A DNA stretch of 64,000 bases from Sphingobium scionense. GTDB taxonomy: Bacteria; Pseudomonadota; Alphaproteobacteria; Sphingomonadales; Sphingomonadaceae. The position numbers and the translations under genes were made by a program. The DNA lies in assembly GCF_014197035.1 (NCBI RefSeq), contig NZ_JACIEU010000008.1, positions 62,001-126,000 of the forward strand, written 5' to 3'. Positions 56,499-64,000 of this stretch are shown here, one piece after another. The notes under the pieces are model-generated. The model saw nothing but the letters and a program-made list of their open reading frames with translations. It did not search any database and was not told the DNA's origin. How positions within the stretch are numbered: the stretch's first letter is position 1; each line of letters opens with the position of its first letter.

Positions 56499-57590
56499 AT
56501 GCGCAAGATGATGATCCGCGCCGCACTGGCGGCGCTGCCCCTGGTGGTGCCCGCCGCAGCCCTTGCCGGCACCATCGTCGATCCGGTGGTGGAACGGGTG
56601 GCACCCGACAAGCTGACGATCCGCTGGAACGATACCGATGCCGTCGATGTGCTGCAGGCTGACCGGCCCGATGCCGTAGTCGCCGGCGCGACTTTGGTGT
56701 CGGCCAGGGCCAAGGACGGCGTGCAGGAGGTACAGGTGGCGCCCGGCACGCGGCCCTATTTTCTGCTGCGCGACAGCAAGAGCGGCGCGGTGACCCGCGT
56801 GGCCGAGCGTGTCCTGGTGATGGAGCAGTCCTCCAACTTCCGAGACCTGGGCGGCTATCCGGCGGCCGGCGGCAAGCATGTCCGCTGGGGCCAGATCTAC
56901 CGCTCGGGCGGCCAGGCGATGCTGACCCCGACCGACGTGGCGCAGGTGAAGGCGCTGGGCGTCGCCAATCTGGTCGACCTGCGCTCGGACGAGGAACGGC
57001 TGTTCGCCCCGACCAAGCTGGACGGCATCGCCTATAATGCGGTCGGCTATTCGATGGCTGCGATGATGCAGGGCATGAAGTTCGATCCCAGGAATATGGA
57101 CCCGGCCAAGCAGGCGGAGGGCTATGCCGGCACCTATCGCGGCATGCCGACCCAGTTGAAGCCGCAGCTGCGCATCCTCTTCGCGCGGCTGCTGTCGAAG
57201 GATGGGCCGCTGCTCTATAATTGCTCGGCCGGCCAGGACCGCACGGGCTTTGCCAGCGCGATGATCCTGTCGGCGCTGGGTGTGCCGCGCGATGTCATCT
57301 ATCGCGATTATGTGCTGTCGACGCCGTCGCGCCGCCCGCAATATGAAGTGCCGCCGATGAGCGACGCCGTGGCCCAGAGCAGTCCGATCGCCGGCATGTT
57401 CGCGCAGATGCAGAAGGGCGGAGCGATGGCCAAGGCCAATCCGCTGGTGCTGCCCGACGGCACGCCCTTCCTGACCTATGCCTTTGCCGCGATCGACCAG
57501 AAATGGGGGTCGGTGGACGCTTATCTGGCCCAGGAAATCGGCCTGACGCCAGTGGACATCGCGGCGCTGCGCGCCACCTATCTGGAATAA
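56499..57590 (+). CDS. Exported tyrosine/lipid phosphatase-like protein (PF13350 type)
   Basis: A 363-aa protein with a signal peptide (MMIRAALAALPLVVPAAALAG), an N-terminal beta-rich region and a phosphatase domain from about residue 110 (SSNFRDLGGYPAAGGK). The active-site loop is YNCSAGQDRTGFAS: the Cys-X5-Arg is intact, but the usual His before the Cys is Asn and the usual Lys is Gln. Members dephosphorylate proteins or lipids. It lies 21 bases after the TonB receptor with a good GGGAGAGAG ribosome site and may be co-transcribed. Confidence 0.85.
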   Translation: MRKMMIRAALAALPLVVPAAALAGTIVDPVVERVAPDKLTIRWNDTDAVDVLQADRPDAVVAGATLVSARAKDGVQEVQVAPGTRPYFLLRDSKSGAVTRVAERVLVMEQSSNFRDLGGYPAAGGKHVRWGQIYRSGGQAMLTPTDVAQVKALGVANLVDLRSDEERLFAPTKLDGIAYNAVGYSMAAMMQGMKFDPRNMDPAKQAEGYAGTYRGMPTQLKPQLRILFARLLSKDGPLLYNCSAGQDRTGFASAMILSALGVPRDVIYRDYVLSTPSRRPQYEVPPMSDAVAQSSPIAGMFAQMQKGGAMAKANPLVLPDGTPFLTYAFAAIDQKWGSVDAYLAQEIGLTPVDIAALRATYLE

Positions 57591-57617
57591 GCATCACTCA
57601 TTCCAGATATGCATGAA

Positions 57618-57650
57618 GGGCGCGGCGGGATTCATTATCCTGTCGCGCCC
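57618..57650 (+). terminator. Hairpin after the phosphatase gene
   Basis: A 13-pair stem (57618-57630 with 57638-57650; two G-U pairs) closes a seven-base loop TTCATTA. The outer seven pairs are GGGCGCG with CGCGCCC. No T run follows, so termination is likely only with help or by another mechanism. Confidence 0.42.
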
Positions 57651-57710
57651 GCAAGGCGCTAGGAGGCGGGAAAGGGGTGCGCTATCCTTGTCCCGCTTTC
57701 TGGAGGCCAT

Positions 57711-59123
57711 ATGATTTTCCGTTCGATCGATCCGGCCAGCGACACGCTCCTGTGGGAAGGGGAGGCGGCCGATACCGCGAACTGCGCGGCGGCCGTCGCC
57801 CGTGCCCGTGCCGCCTTTCCGGCCTGGGCCGCGCTGCCGCAGGCGGAACGCGAGGATCATGTGCGGCGCTACAAGATACTGTTGTCGGACCGCAGCGACA
57901 CCTTTGCCCATGCGATCGCGCGTGAAACCGGCAAGCCGCTGTGGGAAGCGAAGACCGAAATCGCCTCGATGATCGGCAAGGTCGACATCTCGATCGCGGC
58001 CCAGGCGGAACGTGCCGGATCGCGCGAGCAGGCGACCCCATTCGGCCGGGCGGTGCTGCGTCACAAGCCGCATGGCCTGATGGCGGTGCTTGGCCCCTAT
58101 AATTTCCCCGGTCATCTGCCCAATGGCCATATCGTGCCGGCCCTGCTGGCGGGCGACGTGGTCATCTTCAAGCCGTCCGAACTGACCCCGTTGGTGGGCG
58201 AATTGATGGCAGAGGCTTTTCGTGATGCGGGCCTGCCCGATGGCGTCTTCACTTTGCTGCAGGGCGGACGGGACACTGGCGCAGCGCTGATCGCACAGGA
58301 TATCGATGGCCTGCTGTTTACCGGATCGGCTGCGGCGGGCGCGCATTTCGCGCGCGTCATGGCCGATCGACCGGGCGTGATCCTGGCGCTGGAACTGGGC
58401 GGCAATAATCCGCTGGTCGCCTGGGATGGCGATGCCCAGGCGGTGGCCTCGATCATCGTCCAGTCGGCGTTCATCACCGCGGGCCAGCGCTGTTCCTGCG
58501 CGCGCCGGCTGATCCTGCCGCAGGGCGCGGCGGGCGACGCGATTCTCGACGCGACGGTGGCGTTGGCCCGGCGGCTGACGATCGGCGCCTGGGACAGCCA
58601 GCCCGAACCCTATATGGGCGCGCTGATCTCGGCTGATGCAGCGGCCCATGCCAGGGCGCGCCATGCCGCGCTGGTGGCGCTGGGCGGCGTCGAACTGCTG
58701 CCGCTGGAACAGCCGGCGGGACTGGGCGCGGCTTTCCTGACGCCGGGCATCATCGACATGACCGGGGTGGATGCGCCCGACGAGGAGATTTTCGCGCCGT
58801 TGCTGCAGGTGATCCGCGTCGCTGATTTCGATGCGGCGATCGCGGCCGCCAATGCGACCCGCTATGGTCTGGCAGCCGGGCTGGTGTCCGCCGATGATGG
58901 GCTGTGGGACCGGTTCCTGCTGGAAAGCCGGGCGGGCGTGGTAAATCGCAACCGGCCGACCACCGGAGCCACCGGTGCCATGCCGTTCGGCGGTCTGGGC
59001 GCATCGGGCAACCACCGCCCCAGCGCCTATTATGCCGCCGACTATTGCGCCTATCCGGTCGCCAGTTTCGAGGCGAGCGAGGTGCTGGACCTGACTGCCG
59101 ATATCAAGGGCCTGGCGCGTTGA
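57711..59123 (+). CDS. astD: Succinylglutamate-semialdehyde dehydrogenase-like aldehyde dehydrogenase
   Basis: A 470-aa aldehyde dehydrogenase. The family hallmarks PYNFPGHLPNGHIVPALLAG, LELGGNNPLVAW (catalytic Glu), GQRCSCARRLI (catalytic Cys) and NRPTTGATGAMPFGG match AstD, which oxidises N-succinylglutamate semialdehyde in the arginine succinyltransferase pathway. No astA, astB, astC or astE is in the window, so another aldehyde substrate cannot be excluded. GGAGG lies before the ATG. A hairpin separates it from the phosphatase gene. Confidence 0.86.
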   Translation: MIFRSIDPASDTLLWEGEAADTANCAAAVARARAAFPAWAALPQAEREDHVRRYKILLSDRSDTFAHAIARETGKPLWEAKTEIASMIGKVDISIAAQAERAGSREQATPFGRAVLRHKPHGLMAVLGPYNFPGHLPNGHIVPALLAGDVVIFKPSELTPLVGELMAEAFRDAGLPDGVFTLLQGGRDTGAALIAQDIDGLLFTGSAAAGAHFARVMADRPGVILALELGGNNPLVAWDGDAQAVASIIVQSAFITAGQRCSCARRLILPQGAAGDAILDATVALARRLTIGAWDSQPEPYMGALISADAAAHARARHAALVALGGVELLPLEQPAGLGAAFLTPGIIDMTGVDAPDEEIFAPLLQVIRVADFDAAIAAANATRYGLAAGLVSADDGLWDRFLLESRAGVVNRNRPTTGATGAMPFGGLGASGNHRPSAYYAADYCAYPVASFEASEVLDLTADIKGLAR

Positions 59124-59153
59124 TACAGGTGCTCCATATGAAATTCTAAGAGT

Positions 59154-59300
59154 CTGTTTGGAAATGCGCCTCCGGCGCATCCGCACCGGCCCACACCCCT
59201 CGCCCGGCCACCCATCAGGATATCATGTCTGGGCGGCCGGGTGGGGGGGGTGGGCCGGTGCCGCTCTTAAAAATGCGCTCTTTCGCGCCTTTCAAAACAG
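59154..59300. repeat. 147-bp imperfect inverted repeat (REP/MITE-like element)
   Basis: The outer ends CTGTTTGGAAATGCGC (59154-59169) and GCGCCTTTCAAAACAG (59285-59300) are imperfect inverted copies. Inside, GCACCGGCCCAC (59192-59203) matches GTGGGCCGGTGC (reverse), and further G/C-rich arms fold toward ATATCAT near the centre. It lies between astD and manA and holds no gene. It may be a mobile or structural repeat, and it could also act as a terminator. Confidence 0.6.
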
Positions 59301-59378
59301 CTTCAGCGATGGAAGAAGATAAAGGCCGCACATGGATGATGACATGACAGCGATTGCCTTTCTGCTATGGCCAGGGAC

Positions 59379-60191
59379 ATGTCGTCCTATCGCCTGATTC
59401 CGAGCGCCGTCGAAAAACCTTGGGGACGCAGGGATTTGCCTGCCCCGTTCGACATGGTTACCGATCGACGCATCGGCGAAATCTGGTTCACCGCGGAAGC
59501 GCGAGTCGCACAGTCGCTGCTGGTCAAATATCTGTTCACCAGCGAAAAATTGTCGGTGCAGGTCCATCCCGACGATGCCCAGGCACAGGCCATGGGTCTG
59601 GCTGGCGGCAAGTCGGAGTGCTGGTATGTGCTGGCAACCGAAGGGGACGCCCGGCTGGGCATCGGTCTTACACGGAAGGTTGATGCCGATGCGCTGAGGG
59701 CAGCCGCGTTGGATGGCTCGATCGAGGCGTTGATCGACTGGAAGCCGGTGAAGCCTGGCGATTTCTATTATATTCCGGCCGGCACGATCCATGCCATTGG
59801 CGGCGGCATCACGCTGGTTGAAGTGCAGCAGAATAACGACGTGACCTACCGCCTGTTTGATTATGGGCGCCCCCGCGAATTGCATCTGGACGCGGGCATG
59901 GCTGTCAGTGCGCCCGAGCCCTATGGCCGGCTGCCACAGCATGTGGCCGGCGACAACTCCGTGATGCTGGTGGAGGAGGCCGGAGCGCCGTTCACGCTCG
60001 AAAGCCTGGTCCATGATACCGGTGAGATCGTGCGACGGGATCAGGGGCCGTTCTGGTTCATGCCGTTGCAGGGGAGCGGCCTGATCGACGGCCAGCCCTG
60101 GGTGGCGGGCGAATGCTGGTTGATCGAGGATAGGGCGGACATCGCCGTCGAACAGCCATTGCACGCTTTGTTGGCGCGACCCTCCGTCTGA
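59379..60191 (+). CDS. manA: Mannose-6-phosphate isomerase, class I
   Basis: A 270-aa zinc enzyme that interconverts mannose 6-phosphate and fructose 6-phosphate. Zinc-site motifs: LSVQVHPDDAQAQ (Gln and His), KSECWYVL (Glu) and PAGTIHAIGGGITLVEVQQN (His). The C-terminal cupin part is short, as in the compact class I forms. The ATG at 59379 has CAGGG just upstream; an ATG at 59367 is possible. It lies upstream of a sugar-type TonB receptor. Confidence 0.9.
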   Translation: MSSYRLIPSAVEKPWGRRDLPAPFDMVTDRRIGEIWFTAEARVAQSLLVKYLFTSEKLSVQVHPDDAQAQAMGLAGGKSECWYVLATEGDARLGIGLTRKVDADALRAAALDGSIEALIDWKPVKPGDFYYIPAGTIHAIGGGITLVEVQQNNDVTYRLFDYGRPRELHLDAGMAVSAPEPYGRLPQHVAGDNSVMLVEEAGAPFTLESLVHDTGEIVRRDQGPFWFMPLQGSGLIDGQPWVAGECWLIEDRADIAVEQPLHALLARPSV

Positions 60192-60512
60192 ACAATATGC
60201 CTCATTTCACAATCTGAAATGCGCTGGCGTTCGATCCGCCAGACGATTTTGCGCGGCTGGAGCATCCAGATTCGCGGCTAAGTTGCTGACAATATTTCAT
60301 GGTCCATATAGTGGAACTGTGGTCCGTTATATAAACGGTTCGGCGATGATATTGCTCGTTTCATCGCAAAGGCAGCGCCAATCTTGTGTGTCCATATATA
60401 GATATAAAGACCCAATATATGGGATATCAAAGGGTTGCCGCGGCGGGGTCTGGTCGCGAACAACCTCAAACCCGTGCCCAAACGGGGGGGCACGCATAGG
60501 GAGGATGTTTAA
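60192..60512 (+). other. A+T-rich intergenic leader before the TonB-Xanth-Caul receptor
   Basis: This 321-bp stretch holds no gene. It is more A+T-rich than its surroundings. GTCCATATA (60302-60310), GTCCGTTATATA (60322-60333) and GTCCATATATA (60390-60400) are near-repeats, the first two 20 bases apart. CCGTT-ATATA-AACGG (60324-60338) is a palindrome. These could be operators or -10 elements for the receptor gene; none could be assigned to a known regulator. Confidence 0.45.
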
Positions 60513-63239
60513 GTGAGGTTTTCCAATTATCGCGCCTTGTTGTCGACGTCGGCCGTCGCCGCCGTCCTGCTGGGCGCCATGCCGGCCGCGGCACAAGACC
60601 AGCAGCAGGCCGAACAGCCCCAGCAGGCGCCCGAAGCGAGCAGCGAAGATATCGTCGTCACCGGTATCCGTTCCAGCCTGCAGGGCGCACTCAACGCCAA
60701 GCGCAACGCTGCCCAGGTTCTGGACGCTATTTCGGCCGAGGATATCGGCAAGTTCCCGGACAAGAATGTCGGCGAAGCGCTGCAGCGCGTCACCGGCGTC
60801 CAGCTGACCCGGTCGGACGGCGAAGGCTCCGGCATCACCATCCGCGGCGCTGATCCGTCACTGAACCGTGTTGAAATCAACGGTGTCACTGCCTTGTCCA
60901 CCACCGTGGGCGGCGGCCGCGACGTCGATTTCCGCGATCTGCCTTCCGAATTCGTCAACCGCCTGGAAGTGGTGAAGTCGGCGACCGCCGACATGACCGA
61001 AGGCGGCGTCGGCGGCACCGTGCGCGTCATCACCCGCCGGCCGTTCGACAATGGCGGCAAGCCCTATCTGGCCGGCTCCGCCCAGGCCATCTATGCCGAT
61101 ATCGGCGACCATATGGACCCACGTCTGGCGCTGATCGGCAGCGATACCTTCGCCAATGGCACGATCGGCGTGCTGGTGTCGGGCACGTTCGAGAACCGCA
61201 ATGTCGAAAGCCATCAGGCGCGCACCACCGGCTGGGTCCAGTTGGACAGCGATCCGAATACGGCCGGTATGCAGGCCTATGACCTCAACAATGACGGCGT
61301 CGGCGATTTCTTCCCCGACATTCCGCGCTATGTCATCAATCGCCTCGAAACCCGCCGTTATGCGCTGAACGGCATCCTGGAATGGCGCCCGAGCGACGAT
61401 TTCAAGGCCTATGTCGAAAGCAACTGGACCAAGTCGATCCAGTCGGTGACCTCGCAATATCTGCAGACCGGAACCAGCGGCGGCATCGTCGATACCGCAA
61501 ACACCATCATCGGGCCGGACAACACGGTCGACTATCTGGTGATGACCAACAATACGTCGAAGGCGCAGACCAGCCAGCTGGGCGTGTCCTATCGCAACAT
61601 TTTGGGCGACATCAAGCGCACCACCTATAACATCGCGCTGGGCGCCGACTGGACGACGGGCAACCTGACGCTGACGCCGAAAGTCTCGCTGTCCAAGGCC
61701 AAGGCCTATAATAACGAGATCAATGCGACCGCTGCCGTTACCGGCATGTCCAGCCTGATCGTCGACTACCGCAATGGCCAGAATGCGCCGCAGATCATCC
61801 TGCCCAATGATCCGACCACCACGGCCGGCATCAACCAGCTGACCGTGCTGCGCCGTCCGCGCTATGACGACCAGACCGAGAAGATGGCCAAGCTGGACGC
61901 GGAATATAAGACCGACGGCGGCTTGTTCACCGCGTTCAAGATCGGTGGCCAATATCGCGACCTGACGGTCAAGAGCCGTTTTTACACTCGCACCACGACG
62001 CTCAATGGCTTCAGCGATCCGGCGGTGCAGTCGCGGATCGACAGCATCGTCAGCGGCAATGCGGCGCTCGGCACCTCGCCCTTCTTCCACACCGGCGATC
62101 TGGGCTTTACCGGCGACTATAGCGGCTGGCTGAACATGACCCAGGGCGTGGCCGATGCGGTCGGTATCCCCGATCCCTTCGCGGAAGGCGGCTGCCCGGC
62201 CAATGCCGACGGCACCTGCCAGGTCTATACCGACACCTGGAAAGTCGGCGAACGCAACCTGGCCGGCTATGGCCAGGCGAACTTCGCCTTCGATGTCGGC
62301 CCTGTACCGGTCAGCGGCGTGATCGGCGCCCGCGTCGTCAATACCAAGGTCAACACCTCGGGCTATCTCAGCACCGGTGGCGTGATTTCACCGGTATCCT
62401 ATGACAGCAACAACACCGAATTCCTGCCCTCGATCAACATGAAGGCGGAACTCATTCCCAACAAGCTGATGGCGCGTGCGACCGCGACCGAAGTGATGGC
62501 CCGTCCGCTGCCGCAGCAACTGGCACCGCGCTTCACCATCGACGTGGTCGGCCTGTCGGGTTCGCGCGGCAACCCGGATCTGCAGCCGTTCCGTGCTCGC
62601 CAATATGATGCCGGCCTGGAATATTATATCAATCGCACCAGCTTCGCGTCGGTCACCTATTTCCGCAAGGAAATCAGCTCGTTCATCCAGAACACGACCG
62701 AGCCCTACACCGATGCCAGCGGCGTCACCTACGCCATCACCGTGCCCACCAACGGCACGCAGAAGGTAACGATCAACGGCGTGGAAGCCGGCGCGCAGAT
62801 CGCGTTCGACTTCATCGACGTGCCGGTGCTCAAGCAGATGGGCGTGGTCGCCAACTATACCTATTCCAAGGATAGCGGATACGAAGGGAAGGATTATTTC
62901 ACCGGCGATTCCCTGCCGTTCCAGGGCCTGTCGCGCAAAGCCTACAATATCTCGGCCTATTATGAGGACGACGTCGTCAGCCTGCGGGGCGCCTATAACT
63001 GGCGGTCCAAATATCTGATCACGGCGCAGGGCCGCGGCAACAATCCCGAGTTTGGCGAAGCCTATGGCCAGCTCGACGCGTCGCTCAACGTCACGCTGAT
63101 GCCGGGCATCTCGATGTTCCTGGAAGGCGTCAACCTGCTCGACGCGACGCGCAAGGAAAATGCCAACAGCGTCGAACGCCGCACCATCATCGAGACGGTC
63201 GGCCGCCGCGTCTATGGCGGTATCCGCTTCAAGCTCTGA
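60513..63239 (+). CDS. TonB-dependent receptor, TonB-Xanth-Caul type
   Basis: A 908-aa outer-membrane receptor. A signal peptide (VAAVLLGAMPAAAQ) precedes the TonB box-like DIVVTGIRSS, and the plug has FPDKNVGEALQRVTGVQLTR and the barrel ends RRVYGGIRFKL. The sequence of the N-terminal half is characteristic of the TonB-Xanth-Caul group, commonly linked to carbohydrate uptake. It starts at GTG 60513, with AGGGAGG at 60498-60504. It ends at a strong terminator and lies between manA and a DUF6250 gene. Confidence 0.94.
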   Translation: MRFSNYRALLSTSAVAAVLLGAMPAAAQDQQQAEQPQQAPEASSEDIVVTGIRSSLQGALNAKRNAAQVLDAISAEDIGKFPDKNVGEALQRVTGVQLTRSDGEGSGITIRGADPSLNRVEINGVTALSTTVGGGRDVDFRDLPSEFVNRLEVVKSATADMTEGGVGGTVRVITRRPFDNGGKPYLAGSAQAIYADIGDHMDPRLALIGSDTFANGTIGVLVSGTFENRNVESHQARTTGWVQLDSDPNTAGMQAYDLNNDGVGDFFPDIPRYVINRLETRRYALNGILEWRPSDDFKAYVESNWTKSIQSVTSQYLQTGTSGGIVDTANTIIGPDNTVDYLVMTNNTSKAQTSQLGVSYRNILGDIKRTTYNIALGADWTTGNLTLTPKVSLSKAKAYNNEINATAAVTGMSSLIVDYRNGQNAPQIILPNDPTTTAGINQLTVLRRPRYDDQTEKMAKLDAEYKTDGGLFTAFKIGGQYRDLTVKSRFYTRTTTLNGFSDPAVQSRIDSIVSGNAALGTSPFFHTGDLGFTGDYSGWLNMTQGVADAVGIPDPFAEGGCPANADGTCQVYTDTWKVGERNLAGYGQANFAFDVGPVPVSGVIGARVVNTKVNTSGYLSTGGVISPVSYDSNNTEFLPSINMKAELIPNKLMARATATEVMARPLPQQLAPRFTIDVVGLSGSRGNPDLQPFRARQYDAGLEYYINRTSFASVTYFRKEISSFIQNTTEPYTDASGVTYAITVPTNGTQKVTINGVEAGAQIAFDFIDVPVLKQMGVVANYTYSKDSGYEGKDYFTGDSLPFQGLSRKAYNISAYYEDDVVSLRGAYNWRSKYLITAQGRGNNPEFGEAYGQLDASLNVTLMPGISMFLEGVNLLDATRKENANSVERRTIIETVGRRVYGGIRFKL

Positions 63240-63277
63240 CGTGCGCGCATGGCCTGGCCTCCCCCAGGTCATGCGAC

Positions 63278-63320
63278 AGGCTGCGGGTCGGGACATGCCC
63301 GACCCGCAGCCTCATTTTTT
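63278..63320 (+). terminator. Strong intrinsic terminator after the TonB receptor gene
   Basis: A perfect 15-bp stem (63278-63292 with 63298-63312) closes an ACATG loop and is followed by CATTTTTT. This is a classical factor-independent terminator. It ends the receptor transcript before the next gene. Confidence 0.92.
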
Positions 63321-63344
63321 CAAGATATAGCGGGACAGGTCGCC

Positions 63345-64000
63345 ATGTTCTCTCGCCGCACCCTCCTTGCATCGCTGGCGCTGGCGCCGATCGCCGGCCC
63401 GTTGAACGCCGCCGCGCGCAAGCCGCTGTGGCGCGACGATTTCCGCCATGGCCTCAAACAATGGCAGCTGGAGGCGGTTGGCGACGCGCGCGTCAGCGCA
63501 CAGGACGGGCTGCTCGATATTGTCGCGCCCAAGGGACTGACGCTCTGGTTCCGCAAGCAACTGAGCGGCCCGGTCGCGATCCGCTATGATGTGCGCGCCG
63601 TGTCGGCCGACGGCCCCTATGACGAGGTCAGCGACGTCAACGCCTTCTGGATGGCGCGCGACCCGGCGGTGCCCGGCGGATCGGCGCTCGGCCGCATGCG
63701 CAGCGGCACGTTCGAGGATTATGACAGCCTCCAGACCTATTATGTCGGCATCGGCGGCAACCGGAACAGCACCACGCGGATGCGCCGCTATGTCGGCGAA
63801 CCGGGCCATCGTCCGCTGCTGCCGGAGCATGACCGCACCGACAAGGCGGCGATGCTGGTGCCCAATCAGTGGCTTTCGATCGGCCTGATCGCCAACGACT
63901 CTCATATCGCGGTGGAGCGGGACGGGGCGACCCTGTTCACGCTCGACGATCCCGATCCCTATCGCAGCGGCCATTTCGGCCTGCGCACGACGCAGAGCCA
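63345..64000 (+). CDS. DUF6250-domain exported protein, 3'-truncated by the window edge
   Basis: The frame is open from ATG 63345 to the window end. The N-terminus MFSRRTLLASLALAPIAG has a twin-arginine-like signal. The mature part has SDVNAFWMARDP, YYVGIGGNRNSTTRMRRY, HRPLLPEHDRTD and DPYRSGHFGLRTT, which match the DUF6250 family. Its members are often found in polysaccharide-degradation loci with lyases, probably as glycan-binding or hydrolytic domains. Position downstream of a sugar-type TonB receptor fits this. Confidence 0.82.
   Translation, partial: MFSRRTLLASLALAPIAGPLNAAARKPLWRDDFRHGLKQWQLEAVGDARVSAQDGLLDIVAPKGLTLWFRKQLSGPVAIRYDVRAVSADGPYDEVSDVNAFWMARDPAVPGGSALGRMRSGTFEDYDSLQTYYVGIGGNRNSTTRMRRYVGEPGHRPLLPEHDRTDKAAMLVPNQWLSIGLIANDSHIAVERDGATLFTLDDPDPYRSGHFGLRTTQS

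Noticed and set aside
54126..57341. A 1071-codon open frame on the minus strand opposite the TonB receptor and the phosphatase gene
   Set aside because: The plus-strand genes have clear signal peptides and domain motifs. The antisense frame has no ribosome site and low-complexity composition, typical of GC-rich shadow ORFs.
60505..60516. A four-codon ORF (ATG TTT AAG TGA) overlapping the GTG start of the TonB receptor
   Set aside because: The Shine-Dalgarno sequence AGGGAGG directly abuts this ATG, which is too close for initiation, but is correctly spaced from the GTG at 60513.

Overview
The window reads as a chromosomal segment of a GC-rich alphaproteobacterium, most likely a sphingomonad (Sphingobium/Novosphingobium-like). 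This is inferred from the gene order pyrE-pdxJ-acpS-lepB, the order of the cytochrome c oxidase operon, two large TonB-dependent receptors (one of the TonB-Xanth-Caul type), and many oxygenase and CoA-type catabolic genes. I saw no rRNA, tRNA, CRISPR array, prophage or transposase gene. Identifications rest on motif recognition, not on database searches.

Layout. (1) 1-2286: the 3' part of a 5-oxoprolinase-type HyuB gene and a convergent class II aldolase gene. (2) 2520-7632: housekeeping genes: rpsU, an FKBP-type isomerase, a small unknown gene, and a leftward operon pyrE-pdxJ-acpS-lepB followed by an AI-2E-type membrane protein gene that appears frameshifted near its 5' end. (3) 7798-15728: the aa3-type cytochrome oxidase operon ctaC-ctaD-ctaB-(45-aa protein)-ctaG-ctaE-DUF983-surf1, running into thrC. 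(4) 15782-23560: a methyltransferase, an APC permease, a secreted DUF3617-like protein, a MerR regulator with an acyl-CoA dehydrogenase and a LiuR-like operator, a COG2509-type flavoprotein and a Nudix hydrolase. (5) 23652-27678: a tightly coupled four-gene cassette (Ddl-like ATP-grasp, nucleotidyltransferase, sugar-transfer-type ATP-grasp, GT4 glycosyltransferase), which looks like an uncharacterised biosynthetic unit.

(6) 27675-54212: a 26-kb catabolic island. It holds two AraC regulators, a divergent crotonase, two alpha-only Rieske oxygenases, a two-domain MaoC-like hydratase, an acyl-CoA ligase, a 3-ketosteroid-dehydrogenase-like flavoprotein, two SDRs, two CaiB-type CoA transferases, a HyuA/HyuB pair, an amidohydrolase, a P450 with its ferredoxin, a Rieske ferredoxin and a tandem TetR regulator. 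A TonB-dependent receptor at 54213 is divergent from the TetR gene. Together these suggest uptake, oxygenation and CoA-dependent breakdown of a hydrophobic, probably polycyclic (steroid- or terpenoid-like) compound. The substrate is not provable from sequence, and no ferredoxin reductase is present.

(7) 56499-64000: a secreted tyrosine-phosphatase-like protein, an AstD-type aldehyde dehydrogenase, a 147-bp imperfect inverted repeat, a class I mannose-6-phosphate isomerase, a TonB-Xanth-Caul receptor and the start of a DUF6250 protein. The last three resemble the edge of a polysaccharide-utilisation locus that continues past the window.

Regulatory structure seen directly includes several strong hairpins, a sigma70-like promoter before ctaC, a LiuR-like box before the MerR gene, a perfect 23-bp palindrome before a methyltransferase gene, and an identical 17-bp word upstream of two start codons in the catabolic island.
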